Source: Paracoccus litorisediminis (GTDB lineage: Bacteria > Pseudomonadota > Alphaproteobacteria > Rhodobacterales > Rhodobacteraceae). Taken from it: a stretch of DNA of 64,000 bases. Shown in pieces: positions 19,179-27,696 of the stretch (its first letter is position 1; every line of letters begins with the position of its first letter). The notes below the pieces were generated by a model. The model saw only the letters and a list, made by a program, of their open reading frames with translations. It did no database searches and was not told the DNA's origin. A program made the translations under genes and the position numbers. Location of the stretch: positions 124,001 to 188,000 of the forward strand of contig NZ_WMIG01000004.1 of assembly GCF_009711205.1 (NCBI RefSeq), written 5' to 3'.

Positions 19179-19922
19179 ATGGCCCCGCGCAAACTCGCTG
19201 CCGGCAATTGGAAGATGAACGGAACTCTGGCCGCACTGGACCAGATCGACCAGCTTCTGGCCGACCTGCCCGCCGCGGGTTGCGATGTGCTGATCTGCTC
19301 CCCCGCCACGTTGGTCCACCCGATGGTCGTCCGCGCTGCAGGCAAGCTGGCCGTTGGCGGTCAGGACTGCCACGCCAAGGCCTCGGGCGCGCATACCGGC
19401 GACATCGCCGCGGCCCAGCTGGCCGATGCGGGTGCCAGCCACGTCATCCTTGGCCATTCCGAGCGTCGCACCGATCATGCCGAAACCGATGCGCAGGTCG
19501 CCGCGAAATCGCTGGCCGCGCATGATGCCGGCCTGATCGCCGTGATCTGCGTTGGCGAGACCGAGGCTCAGCGCGACGCTGGCGAGACGCTGGACGTGAT
19601 CGCGGCGCAACTGGCGGGCTCGATCCCGGATGGCGCCACCGCCACCAATACCGTGATCGCCTACGAGCCGGTCTGGGCCATTGGCACCGGCCGCACCCCC
19701 ACCAACGACCAGATCGCCGAGGTCCATGCCCTGATGCGTGACCGTCTGTCGGCCCGCTTTGCCGATGGCGCGGACATGGCGCTGCTTTACGGCGGCTCGG
19801 TCAAGCCCGGCAATGCCGCCGAAATCTTTGCCATCCCGCATGTCAACGGCGCGCTGGTCGGAGGTGCCAGCCTGAAAGCCGCCGATTTCGGACCGATCAT
19901 TTCGGCCCTTTCCGCCGCGTAA
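19179..19922 (+). CDS. tpiA: Triosephosphate isomerase
   Basis: Interconverts dihydroxyacetone phosphate and glyceraldehyde 3-phosphate. The product has 247 residues. Catalytic residues seen: K12 (AAGNWKMNG), H93 (GHSERR) and E163 ([11 protein letters not shown]), with the phosphate-gripping YGGSVKPGN near the C-terminus. GGGAGAGGCTG precedes the ATG. A nested hairpin follows. Confidence 0.97.
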   Translation: MAPRKLAAGNWKMNGTLAALDQIDQLLADLPAAGCDVLICSPATLVHPMVVRAAGKLAVGGQDCHAKASGAHTGDIAAAQLADAGASHVILGHSERRTDHAETDAQVAAKSLAAHDAGLIAVICVGETEAQRDAGETLDVIAAQLAGSIPDGATATNTVIAYEPVWAIGTGRTPTNDQIAEVHALMRDRLSARFADGADMALLYGGSVKPGNAAEIFAIPHVNGALVGGASLKAADFGPIISALSAA

Positions 19923-19983
19923 AACGCACAAAAGGAAAGAAGTTCCATCCGGGACCCCTCGGATGGAACGCCATGTGCGTTTT
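19921..19983 (+). terminator. Nested hairpin after tpiA
   Basis: An outer perfect stem (AAAACGCACA 19921-19930, TGTGCGTTTT 19974-19983) encloses an inner perfect stem (GTTCCATCCG 19942-19951, CGGATGGAAC 19960-19969). It begins at the tpiA stop codon and ends in TTTTT. Probably the tpiA terminator; the unusual nested form also lies in the metN leader. Confidence 0.65.
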
Positions 19984-20011
19984 GCGGGCCAAGTGCCTCT
20001 TGCAAAGACGA

Positions 20012-20049
20012 CCGTCCCGCGCATAGGTCACGCCTGACATTCAGGACGG
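20012..20049 (+). promoter_or_regulatory. Possible Shine-Dalgarno-sequestering hairpin before metN
   Basis: CCGTCC (20012-20017) is complementary to GGACGG (20044-20049), which is the metN ribosome-binding site. A smaller GTCA/TGAC pairing lies inside. Closing this stem would mask the site. Six base pairs are weak evidence. Confidence 0.25.
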
Positions 20050-20053
20050 ACCC

Positions 20054-21103
20054 ATGGCAGAGCCAGCAATCTCATTTCAGGGCGTGACGCGCCGCTACCC
20101 GCAGAAAGGCGGGGCGGGCGACGTGGTGGCCCTGCAGGACATCGCGCTCGACGTGCCGCAAGGCGCGATCACCGGCATCATCGGGCGTTCGGGTGCGGGG
20201 AAATCCACGCTCCTGCGCATGGTAAACGGGCTTGAGCGCCCTTCCTCGGGCCAGGTCATCGTCAACGGCCATGACGTCGGCGCGGCATCTGACAGCGCCC
20301 TGCGCGGCATCCGCCGCGAAGTCGGGATGATCTTCCAGCACTTCAACCTGCTGGCCTCGCGCACGGTGGCGCAAAACATCGCCCTGCCGCTGGAAATCGC
20401 GGGCGTCGATCCCCTGAACATCTCGCGCCGCGTCGAGGAACTGATCGCGCGCGTCGGCCTGACCGCGCAAACCTCGCGCTACCCGGCGGAACTGTCCGGC
20501 GGCCAGAAGCAGCGCGTCGGCATTGCCCGCGCCCTTGCGACCGGCCCACGCGTGCTGCTGTCGGATGAGGCGACCTCGGCGCTTGACCCCGACACCACGC
20601 GGCAAGTGCTGGACCTGCTCAAGGACATCAACCGCGACCTTGGCCTGACCATCCTGCTCATCACCCATGAAATGGCCGTGGTGCGCGACATCTGTTCCCA
20701 TGTCGCCGTGATCGAGGCCGGCAAGATCGTCGAAGCCGGCGAAACCTATGCCGTCTTCTCGCGCCCGACCCATCCGACGACGCGCTCGTTCCTGCAGGGC
20801 GTCACCGGCGTCGCCGTCCCGCAATTCGTCGCGGGCCAGCTGCGCCCCGAACCCGACAGCCCGCAGGCCGAGGCGGTCGTCCAGATCACCTTTACCGGCC
20901 GCCATGCCACCGACCCGATGCTGGCGCGCCTGACCTCCGAGCGCGGGGTCAGCGTCAACATCCTTGCCGGCGCCATCGAGGAAATCGGTGACAAGCCCTT
21001 CGGCAGCCTGATCGTCGGCCTGCCGCTGGCCCGGCTCGACGAATCCCGCCGCTTCCTCGAGGAACACGGCCTTCTGACCGAGGTGCTTGGCTATGTCGGC
21101 TAA
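20054..21103 (+). CDS. metN: D/L-methionine ABC transporter, ATP-binding protein
   Basis: ATPase of the MetNIQ importer. The product has 349 residues. Walker A GRSGAGKS (44-51), Q-loop FQHFNLL, signature LSGGQKQR (about 146), Walker B VLLSDEATSALD, H-loop ITHEMAV. The C-terminal NIL domain (about 265-345, EAVVQITFTGRHATDPMLARL) binds methionine and mediates substrate inhibition in E. coli. It overlaps the start of metI by 11 bases and heads the metNIQ operon. Confidence 0.95.
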   Translation: MAEPAISFQGVTRRYPQKGGAGDVVALQDIALDVPQGAITGIIGRSGAGKSTLLRMVNGLERPSSGQVIVNGHDVGAASDSALRGIRREVGMIFQHFNLLASRTVAQNIALPLEIAGVDPLNISRRVEELIARVGLTAQTSRYPAELSGGQKQRVGIARALATGPRVLLSDEATSALDPDTTRQVLDLLKDINRDLGLTILLITHEMAVVRDICSHVAVIEAGKIVEAGETYAVFSRPTHPTTRSFLQGVTGVAVPQFVAGQLRPEPDSPQAEAVVQITFTGRHATDPMLARLTSERGVSVNILAGAIEEIGDKPFGSLIVGLPLARLDESRRFLEEHGLLTEVLGYVG

Positions 21104-21767
21104 CCTGATCCCGATCCTGTGGGAATCGCTGCTGCAAACCCTGTACATGGTCGCCATGTCGACGGCTCTGGGCACGCTGATCGGCGCGCCGCTGGGGATC
21201 TTCCTTGCGACCTCGCGGCGCGGCGAATTGCTGTCCGCCCCGGTGCTGAACAGCGTGCTGGGCCTGATCGTGAACGCGGCGCGCTCGACCCCCTTCATCA
21301 TCCTTGTCGTGGCGATCATCCCGCTGACGCGGCTGATTGCTGGCACCTCGATCGGCACCACGGCAGCCATCGTGCCTTTGACCATCGCCGCCGCCCCCTT
21401 CATCGCCCGCCTGATCGAAACCGCCATCCGTGAAGTCGATGCCGGCCTGATCGAGGCCGCCCGCGCCATGGGGGCGACCCCCGGCCAGATCGTGCGCAAG
21501 GTGCTGATCCCCGAAGCCATGCCCGGCATCATCCTTGGCCTCACGCTCGCCGTGGTCAGCCTGATCGGCTATTCGGCCATGGTCGGCGCGGTCGGCGGCG
21601 AGGGTCTGGGCGATCTGGGCATCCGCTACGGCTACCAGCGCTTCATGCCTGAAGTCATGCTGGCCGTCGTCATCATCCTGATCGTTCTGGTCCAACTGGT
21701 CCAAAGCCTCGGCGAATGGATCGCCGCCCGCTTCGACAAACGCGCCCCCCGCAACCGGGGCCGGTAA
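21093..21767 (+). CDS. metI: Methionine ABC transporter permease
   Basis: A 224-residue inner-membrane permease with five hydrophobic helices and the coupling (EAA) loop EAARAMGATPGQIVRKVLIPEAMPG. The ATG at 21093 lies inside the end of metN and has GAGGT upstream. A TTG six bases earlier would add two residues. Partner of MetN and MetQ. Confidence 0.93.
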   Translation: MSANLIPILWESLLQTLYMVAMSTALGTLIGAPLGIFLATSRRGELLSAPVLNSVLGLIVNAARSTPFIILVVAIIPLTRLIAGTSIGTTAAIVPLTIAAAPFIARLIETAIREVDAGLIEAARAMGATPGQIVRKVLIPEAMPGIILGLTLAVVSLIGYSAMVGAVGGEGLGDLGIRYGYQRFMPEVMLAVVIILIVLVQLVQSLGEWIAARFDKRAPRNRGR

Positions 21768-21803
21768 CTGAACTCGGTAATTTCCAACCCGAAAGGACTA
21801 ACC

Positions 21804-22586
21804 ATGCGTAAACTTCGCATTGCCGCCCTGACCTCCGCCTTCGCGCTGATCGCGGGCATGGCCTCGGCCGAGGACATCAAGGTCGGCGTCTCGGTCGGCG
21901 AGCATGCCGAGATCATGGAACAGGTCGCGGCCGTCGCCAAGGAAAAGGGCCTGAACATCGACATCGTCGAGTTCACCGATTACGTCGTGCCGAACCAGGC
22001 GCTGAACGACGGCGACCTGCAGGCGAACAGCTTCCAGCACCAGCCCTATCTGGACAACCAGATCAAGGATCGCGGCTTTGATCTGGTCGCCATCGGCAAG
22101 ACCATCACCACCCCGATGGGCGTCTATTCGGAAAAACTGAAATCGCTCGACGAACTGCCCGAGGGCGGCAAGGTCGCGCTGCCGAACGACCCGACCAATG
22201 GCGGTCGCGCCCTGCTGCTGCTGCAGGACAAGGGCCTGATCAAGCTGGCCGAAGGTACCGGTCTGGTCCCCACCCCGCTTGACGTGACCGAGAACGCCAA
22301 GAACCTGAAGTTCCTGGAACTCGACGCCGCCCAGCTGCCGCGCGCGCTGGCCGATGCCGATATCGCGATCATCAACACCAACTACGCGCTGGAAGCCGGC
22401 CTGAACCCGGAAAAAGACGCGATCGCCATCGAAGCAGCCGAAAGCCCCTATGCCAACGTCATCGTCGTCCGCACGGTCGACAAGGATGCCGCATGGGCGA
22501 AAACGCTGGTCGAATCCTACAACTCGGACGCGGTCAAGAAATACATCACCGAGAAATACTCGGGCGCCGTCATCCCGGCCTGGTGA
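21804..22586 (+). CDS. metQ: Methionine-binding protein (NlpA/MetQ family)
   Basis: Periplasmic substrate-binding component. The product has 260 residues with a signal peptide ending MASAED. It has no lipobox cysteine, so unlike E. coli MetQ it should be soluble. Family motifs: VVPNQALNDGDLQANSFQHQPYLD, PNDPTNGGRALLLLQ and INTNYALEAGL. The start follows GAAAGGACTAACC. A strong terminator shared with the opposing CoA-transferase gene follows. Confidence 0.95.
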   Translation: MRKLRIAALTSAFALIAGMASAEDIKVGVSVGEHAEIMEQVAAVAKEKGLNIDIVEFTDYVVPNQALNDGDLQANSFQHQPYLDNQIKDRGFDLVAIGKTITTPMGVYSEKLKSLDELPEGGKVALPNDPTNGGRALLLLQDKGLIKLAEGTGLVPTPLDVTENAKNLKFLELDAAQLPRALADADIAIINTNYALEAGLNPEKDAIAIEAAESPYANVIVVRTVDKDAAWAKTLVESYNSDAVKKYITEKYSGAVIPAW

Positions 22587-22631
22587 TCTTCTTCGTTTTC
22601 CAAATACCCATTTGGAACCGCGCAGAAAAAG

Positions 22632-22663
22632 AAACGCCCCGCAAAACTCGCGGGGCGTTTTTT
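22632..22663. terminator. Bidirectional terminator, metQ / CoA-transferase
   Basis: AAACGCCCCGC (22632-22642) and GCGGGGCGTTT (22650-22660) flank a seven-base loop. T-runs follow on the plus strand (TTTTTT) and on the minus strand (TTTCTTTTT). Confidence 0.9.
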
Positions 22664-24165
22664 CATTCCGGCTTCATCGTCCCGGTACGGCGCAGCCGGT
22701 CATGCCAGCTCAATGCCTCTTCCAGCAGATGCGGCGTATGCCCGCCGCGCGCCACGGCCCTGTCGAAATAATCCTGCAACCCGTCGCGCCATTCCGGGGC
22801 CACGCAATTGCGGATGATCAATTGCGCCCGCTCGCGCGGGGCCAGCCCGCGCAGATCCGCCAGCCCCTGCTCGGTCACAAGGATGTCCACGTCATGCTCG
22901 GTGTGATCGACATGGCTGACCATCGGCACAACCGATGAAATCCGCCCGTCCTTGGCGATGGACTTGGTGACAAACACCGACAGATAAGCGTTCCTCGCAA
23001 AATCGCCCGAGCCGCCGATCCCGTTCATCATGTTCGTGCCCATCACATGGGTCGAGTTCACATTGCCATAGATGTCGAATTCCAGCGCCGTATTGATCGC
23101 GATGATGCCCAGACGGCGCACGACTTCGGGGTGGTTCGATATCTCTTGCGGGCGCAGGACCAGCTTGCGCTTGTAGTCCTGAAAACGCCCCATGACCTCG
23201 GCATATTTCGGTTCCGACAAGGTGATCGACGACCCCGAGGCAAAGACCATCTTGCCCGCATCCATCAGGTCGAAGGTCGAATCCTGCAAGACCTCGCTAT
23301 ACATGGTCAGGTCGTGGAAGGGGCTGTCGATAAAGCCGTGCATCACGGCATTGGCGATGCTGCCGATCCCGGCCTGCAACGGGTGCAGGGATGCAGGCAT
23401 CCGCCCCCGCGCGACTTCATTCTTCAGGAACTCGGTCAGGTTCCCGGCAATCGCGCGCGTGCCGTCATCGGGTTCGGTCACCGTGGATGAGCTGTCCAGC
23501 TTGTTCGACAGCACGATCGCCGCGATTTTTTCCGGCGGGATCGGGATATAGGGAAAACCCGCGCGGCTTTCGGGCGTCACGACCGGGATCGGCGTGCGCA
23601 CCGGCCAATAGGTCGGGATATAGATGTCATGCAGCCCTTCCAGTTGCTCGGACTGGTTCAGGTTGATCTCGACAATGACCTTATCGGCCAGAATGGCGAA
23701 GCTGGCCGAGTTCCCGACCGAGGTGGTCGGTACGATGCCACCGGTTTCGGTGATGGCAGCGGCCTCGACTATGGCGATATCGACGCCGGGCAACTGGCCG
23801 GTGCGCAACTGCTCGACCGTTTCGGACAGGTGCTGGTCGATATACATGACCTCACCCGCATTGATCGAGCGGCGCAGCGACGGGTCCGACATGAAGGGCA
23901 TGCGCCGCGACGTCACATGCGCGTCGTTCAGGATCTTGTCCAGATCGTTGCCCAAGGATGCGCCGGTCATTAGCGTGACCTTCAGCGGCTCACGACGGGC
24001 GCGCTCGGCCAGTGCCAGCGGAACGGCCTTGGCCTCGCCCGAGCGGGTAAAGCCGCTCATCCCCAGGACCATGCCGTCCTTGATCAGGCTGGCGGCCTGA
24101 TCGGCGCTCACCACGCGGTCGCGCAACCCCTTGTGACGGATGCGGTGCAGATATTCTTCGACCAT
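22663..24165 (-). CDS. Acetyl-CoA hydrolase/transferase family (succinyl-CoA:acetate CoA-transferase-like)
   Basis: A 500-residue class I CoA-transferase of the acetyl-CoA hydrolase/transferase family, which moves CoA between acetate and succinate. Signatures: N-terminal GMSGFTRSGEAKAVP, the catalytic glutamate region ALEFDIYGNVNSTH, GTNMMNGIGGSGDFARNAY and the C-terminal HVDHTEHDVDILVTEQG. A strict hydrolase is less likely, but sequence cannot fix the acceptor. Single gene, with a shared terminator at its 3' end. Confidence 0.9.
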   Translation of the reverse strand: MVEEYLHRIRHKGLRDRVVSADQAASLIKDGMVLGMSGFTRSGEAKAVPLALAERARREPLKVTLMTGASLGNDLDKILNDAHVTSRRMPFMSDPSLRRSINAGEVMYIDQHLSETVEQLRTGQLPGVDIAIVEAAAITETGGIVPTTSVGNSASFAILADKVIVEINLNQSEQLEGLHDIYIPTYWPVRTPIPVVTPESRAGFPYIPIPPEKIAAIVLSNKLDSSSTVTEPDDGTRAIAGNLTEFLKNEVARGRMPASLHPLQAGIGSIANAVMHGFIDSPFHDLTMYSEVLQDSTFDLMDAGKMVFASGSSITLSEPKYAEVMGRFQDYKRKLVLRPQEISNHPEVVRRLGIIAINTALEFDIYGNVNSTHVMGTNMMNGIGGSGDFARNAYLSVFVTKSIAKDGRISSVVPMVSHVDHTEHDVDILVTEQGLADLRGLAPRERAQLIIRNCVAPEWRDGLQDYFDRAVARGGHTPHLLEEALSWHDRLRRTGTMKPE

Positions 24166-24243
24166 GATGTCCTCAGTCTCCTCGATCCGACCGCAATAGG
24201 CTCTGGCCAGATGAACGACAAATCAAGGCTGCCATGCGCATAG

Positions 24244-24270
24244 CGAAAAGCCGGCCCAAAGGCCGGCTTT
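24244..24270 (-). terminator. doxX terminator
   Basis: On the minus strand AAAGCCGGCC, loop TTTG and GGCCGGCTTT (24247-24270) are followed by TCGC. It lies 20 bases after the doxX stop. The plus strand reads almost the same, but no rightward gene ends here. Confidence 0.8.
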
Positions 24271-24288
24271 CGGGGATTTCCTGCAAGG

Positions 24289-24714
24289 TCACTTGCGACG
24301 CGATACCGACCAGGCACCGTCGCCCAGCAGCGACAGGGCGAACATCACCACCGCCCAAAGCACGGGGTATTCCCAGCCGCCGCCTTGGTTCGAGAAGGTG
24401 AAGCCATTGCCGCCATGGCCAAAGACTGCGGCACCCAGCAGCACCGGAACCATGACCAGCGACACCCAGCGGGTCTGGTAGCCGACGATCAGCGCGATAC
24501 CGCCCAGCACCTCGATCAGGATGGTCAGGTAGCCAAGCGCACCGGGCAGACCGATGGATTCGAAGTAACCGGCGGTCCCGGCAGGGGTGAACACAAAGAC
24601 CTTGATCAGGCCATGGATCAGGAAGAACAGGCCGGTCGAGGCGCGCAGGACGAAGGCCGCAAGATCGGCCCGATTTTCAGCGGTGGTAGCACCGGTAAGA
24701 GACAGATCAGACAT
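24289..24714 (-). CDS. DoxX family membrane protein
   Basis: A 141-residue protein with four hydrophobic helices. The DoxX hallmarks are RASTGLFFLIHGLIKVFVF in helix 1 and ILIEVLGGIALIVGY in helix 2, then GNGFTFSNQGGGWEYP before the last helix. Relatives are quinone-linked subunits or redox-stress membrane proteins; the specific role is unknown. The ATG at 24712-24714 has AAAGGAAC upstream. It is divergently paired with a LysR regulator, a common arrangement for DoxX genes controlled by that regulator. Confidence 0.88.
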   Translation of the reverse strand: MSDLSLTGATTAENRADLAAFVLRASTGLFFLIHGLIKVFVFTPAGTAGYFESIGLPGALGYLTILIEVLGGIALIVGYQTRWVSLVMVPVLLGAAVFGHGGNGFTFSNQGGGWEYPVLWAVVMFALSLLGDGAWSVSRRK

Positions 24715-24834
24715 GTCGAGGTTCCTTTGAGGGGTGAAGGAAGTTCGTTGTTTCGATGCGGTGAATTTAGCGCATGGACACTGTCGCAAAAATGGACATG
24801 ATCGGCGAAACATTACCGCCAATTTGAGGATAGA

Positions 24835-25749
24835 ATGGATCGTCTGGACGGAATCCGCTCTTTCGTGGCCGTGGTGGATTCAGGGTCGTTCACCCGCGCG
24901 GGCAAGCGGCTGGGGATCTCGAACAAGCTGGTCAGCAAGTATGTCGCGGCGCTGGAGGCTCAGCAGGGCATTACGCTGCTGAACCGCACGACGCGTTCGC
25001 TGTCGCTGACCCCCGCAGGCGACCGCTTCCTGCTGGCCGCACGTCGCGTGCTGGCCGCGGTCGAGGAACTGGATGCCCAGACCCGCGCCGACGAGGGCAC
25101 CCTGACCGGCCGGTTGCTGGTCACCGCCCCTGTCAGTTTCGGGGAAATGTTCGTCCATGTCCTGACCCGCGACTTCATCGAGACCAATCCCGGCATCAGC
25201 ATCGACCTGCGTCTGACCGACCGCTACGTGGACCTTGCCGCCGAGGGTTTCGATCTGGCGCTGCGCATTGGGGTGCTGGCCGATTCCAGCCTGATCGGCC
25301 GGCGGATCGGGCGCACGGAGTCGCTGGTCGTGGCCAGCCCCGCCTATCTGGCCGCCAAGGGCCGCCCGCGCCATCCCGACGACCTGCGCGAGCACGTGAA
25401 CATCCGCGACAGTAACGCCGCCTCAGCCCATCGCGCGACCTTCGTGATAGAGGGCAAGGCGGTCAGCGTGCCCCTGCCCGGCCGCATCACCGTGAACAGC
25501 CCGCAGGCCGTGCGCAGGCTGGCGATGGACGGCAATGGCATCGCCATCATCCCACGCTTCGTCGTGGATCGCGATCTGGCCGAGGGACGACTGGAGCGGC
25601 TGCTGGAGGGTTTTCCCGGCCCGCAGCTGGACATTCAGGCGCTATACCTGCCGCAGCCCTTCATCCCGGCCCGGCTGACAGCCTATCTGGAGCATCTGCG
25701 CAAGAATCTCAGCCCCGCGCTGGGGAAAGCACCGCCCCCGGATTCATGA
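24835..25749 (+). CDS. LysR-type transcriptional regulator
   Basis: A 304-residue regulator. The helix-turn-helix is at about 1-60 (MDRLDGIRSFVAVVDSGSFT, LVSKYVAALEAQQGITLLNRTTRSLSLT). The effector domain (about 88-295) has the LTDRYVDLAAEGFDLALRIG motif of the subgroup that often controls oxidative or xenobiotic-stress genes. The divergent doxX is the likely target. A TTGAGGATAGA ribosome-binding site precedes the ATG. Its last 41 bases overlap, tail to tail, the FAD-oxidase gene on the other strand. Confidence 0.92.
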   Translation: MDRLDGIRSFVAVVDSGSFTRAGKRLGISNKLVSKYVAALEAQQGITLLNRTTRSLSLTPAGDRFLLAARRVLAAVEELDAQTRADEGTLTGRLLVTAPVSFGEMFVHVLTRDFIETNPGISIDLRLTDRYVDLAAEGFDLALRIGVLADSSLIGRRIGRTESLVVASPAYLAAKGRPRHPDDLREHVNIRDSNAASAHRATFVIEGKAVSVPLPGRITVNSPQAVRRLAMDGNGIAIIPRFVVDRDLAEGRLERLLEGFPGPQLDIQALYLPQPFIPARLTAYLEHLRKNLSPALGKAPPPDS

Positions 25750-27115
25750 TCCCAAAGGGGTCCAGCGCTGATTTGATCGCCCGCATCGCGGCCAGCCGTG
25801 CCGGATCGCCCCAGCGCTCCAGCTCGGCTACCTTCAGCCGCCCGACGCCATGCTCGGCAGAAAACGACCCGCCGCGCGCCACGACCATCTCATGCACCAT
25901 CAGCGACAGATCCTTGCGCTGATCGTCATATTCGGCGCGGTTCCGGCCCGCTGCGGGGAACAGGTTGAAATGCAGGTTGCCGTCGCCCAGATGGCCAAAG
26001 CAGTTGATCCGCACATCCGAGCGCGCCGCTAGCGCCGCGCCCGCATCGCGGATGAACCCGGCGATTTCCGACAAGGGCAGGCTGATATCGTGGCTGGCAA
26101 CCGCGCCGATGCGGCGATTGGCCTCGGGGATGTGCTCGCGCAGATGCCAGAAGCCTGCCGCCTGCTGGCCTGATTGCGCGATGACGCCATCGGTAACCAG
26201 TCCGCGCTCCATCGCCTCGGTCAGCAGCCCTTCAAGCGCCGTGTCCGAGGACATGCCCTCGGGCAGGCCGACCTCGATCAGCACCGACCATTGCGCATTC
26301 GGCAAGGGCTGGCGGATCTCGGGCAGGGTTTCGGCCAGAAACGCCAGCCCCTGCCCGCCGATCAGTTCGAATGCGGTGACGCCCCCGGCCATATGCCCCT
26401 CGGCCAAGGCCAGCAGGCTAAGCGCGGCGTCCGGCCCCGGCACTTCCAGCATGGCGGTGCCGACATTCGGCGGCGGCACGACCAGCTTCAGGCTGGCGGC
26501 GGTGATGATGCCCAAGGTTCCCTCGGCCCCGATCAGCAGGTCGCGGATGTCATAGCCGGTATTGTCCTTGCGCAGGCGCTTGAGGTCATGAACGACGCTG
26601 CCATCAGGCAGCACCGCCTCGATCCCCAGACACAGCGCGCGCGCCGTGCCATAACGCAGCGCAGTGACGCCGCCCGCATTGGTCGCAAGGCAGCCGCCAA
26701 TCGCCGCCGTGCCCTGACTGGCCAGCGACAGGGGGAACAGCCGCCCCGCCCCGTTTGCCGCATCGCGCACCGCTTGCAGGGTCATGCCCGCTTCGGCGAC
26801 CAGCACGTTTTCCTCGGGCCAGATGCCGCGCAGCGCGGTCATGCGTTCCAGCGACAGGACCAGCGGCGCGGGACCGTCGGACATGACCTGCCCGCCAACC
26901 AGACCGGTGCCGCCGCCGCGCGTGACGATACCCACCCGGGCATCCGCACAGGCGCGGACGATCGCCGCGACCTCATCCGTGGAACGCGGCGCTGCGACCA
27001 AACCGGCCTGACCGCGATAGCGGCCGCGCGGCTCATCCAGATAGGCGGGGGTGACGGGGCGCAGCACGCCTTCGGGCAGCGATGCGGCCAACTGGTCATC
27101 GGCGGGGTTCAGCAT
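25709..27115 (-). CDS. FAD-linked oxidase (D-lactate/D-2-hydroxyglutarate dehydrogenase-like)
   Basis: A 468-residue flavoprotein of the VAO/GlcD family. The FAD-binding domain is at about 35-215 (VAIVRACADARVGIVTRGGGTGLVGG, GTAAIGGCLATNAGG, GAEGTLGIIT). The C-terminal FAD-oxidase domain carries the metal-type HLGDGNLHFN and SAEHGVGRLK. Substrate is probably a D-2-hydroxy acid; lactate, glycolate and 2-hydroxyglutarate cannot be separated here. The ATG at 27113-27115 overlaps the stop of the acetyltransferase gene as TGATG, so translation is probably coupled. A TTG one codon earlier is possible. It is the last gene of a long leftward run. Confidence 0.9.
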   Translation of the reverse strand: MLNPADDQLAASLPEGVLRPVTPAYLDEPRGRYRGQAGLVAAPRSTDEVAAIVRACADARVGIVTRGGGTGLVGGQVMSDGPAPLVLSLERMTALRGIWPEENVLVAEAGMTLQAVRDAANGAGRLFPLSLASQGTAAIGGCLATNAGGVTALRYGTARALCLGIEAVLPDGSVVHDLKRLRKDNTGYDIRDLLIGAEGTLGIITAASLKLVVPPPNVGTAMLEVPGPDAALSLLALAEGHMAGGVTAFELIGGQGLAFLAETLPEIRQPLPNAQWSVLIEVGLPEGMSSDTALEGLLTEAMERGLVTDGVIAQSGQQAAGFWHLREHIPEANRRIGAVASHDISLPLSEIAGFIRDAGAALAARSDVRINCFGHLGDGNLHFNLFPAAGRNRAEYDDQRKDLSLMVHEMVVARGGSFSAEHGVGRLKVAELERWGDPARLAAMRAIKSALDPFGIMNPGAVLSPARG

Positions 27116-27696
27116 CAACGGACCTCGGTCTTGCCGCGACGATCATGGCGCAGGTTGGCGTAAAGCACGTGGTTCCTCCAACGGCCATTGATCTGCAGAT
27201 AGCTTTGGGCCACGCCTTCATATTTGAAGCCAGCCCGCTCCAGCGCCCCGCGCGAAGCGACGTTTTCGGGCAGGCAGGCGGCCTCGATTCGACTTAAATC
27301 CATCGCACCAAAGGCATGGGCGACCAGCGCGCCAATCGCCTCGCGCATGAAGCCCTGCCGCGCATGGGGCTGCCCGATCCAATAGCCGATGGTCGCCGAT
27401 TGCGCCGGGCCGCGCCGGATATTGTCCAGCGTGATCGCCCCCAGCAGCGTGCCGTCATGGCGCACCAGAAACAGCGGCAGCGCGTTGCCATTGCGGTTCG
27501 CGCGCTGTGCCCAGTAGACGCGGTTGGTGAAGCTTTTCTTGGACAGATGGTCGGCGGCCCAGACCGGCTCCCACGGGGACAGGAAAGCGCGGCTTTCGGC
27601 GCGCAATCCCGACCATGCATCGTAATCGCCATGCGCTGGCAAACGCAGCACCATCCGCTCGGTTTCAAGTCGAGGCGGACGGCGGCGGTTGAACAT
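27115..27696 (-). CDS. GNAT acetyltransferase, RimJ type
   Basis: A 193-residue acetyl-CoA-dependent N-acetyltransferase. Family marks: LETERMVLRLP at the start, FLSPWEPVW, IGYWIGQPHARQGFMREAI (acetyl-CoA loop, Q/R-x-x-G) and NVASRGALERAGFKYEG. RimJ acetylates ribosomal protein uS5 in E. coli; the substrate here is not known. Both ends overlap neighbours by one base pair set (TGATG), fixing it between the M16 peptidase and the FAD oxidase in one transcript. Confidence 0.88.
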   Translation of the reverse strand: MFNRRRPPRLETERMVLRLPAHGDYDAWSGLRAESRAFLSPWEPVWAADHLSKKSFTNRVYWAQRANRNGNALPLFLVRHDGTLLGAITLDNIRRGPAQSATIGYWIGQPHARQGFMREAIGALVAHAFGAMDLSRIEAACLPENVASRGALERAGFKYEGVAQSYLQINGRWRNHVLYANLRHDRRGKTEVR

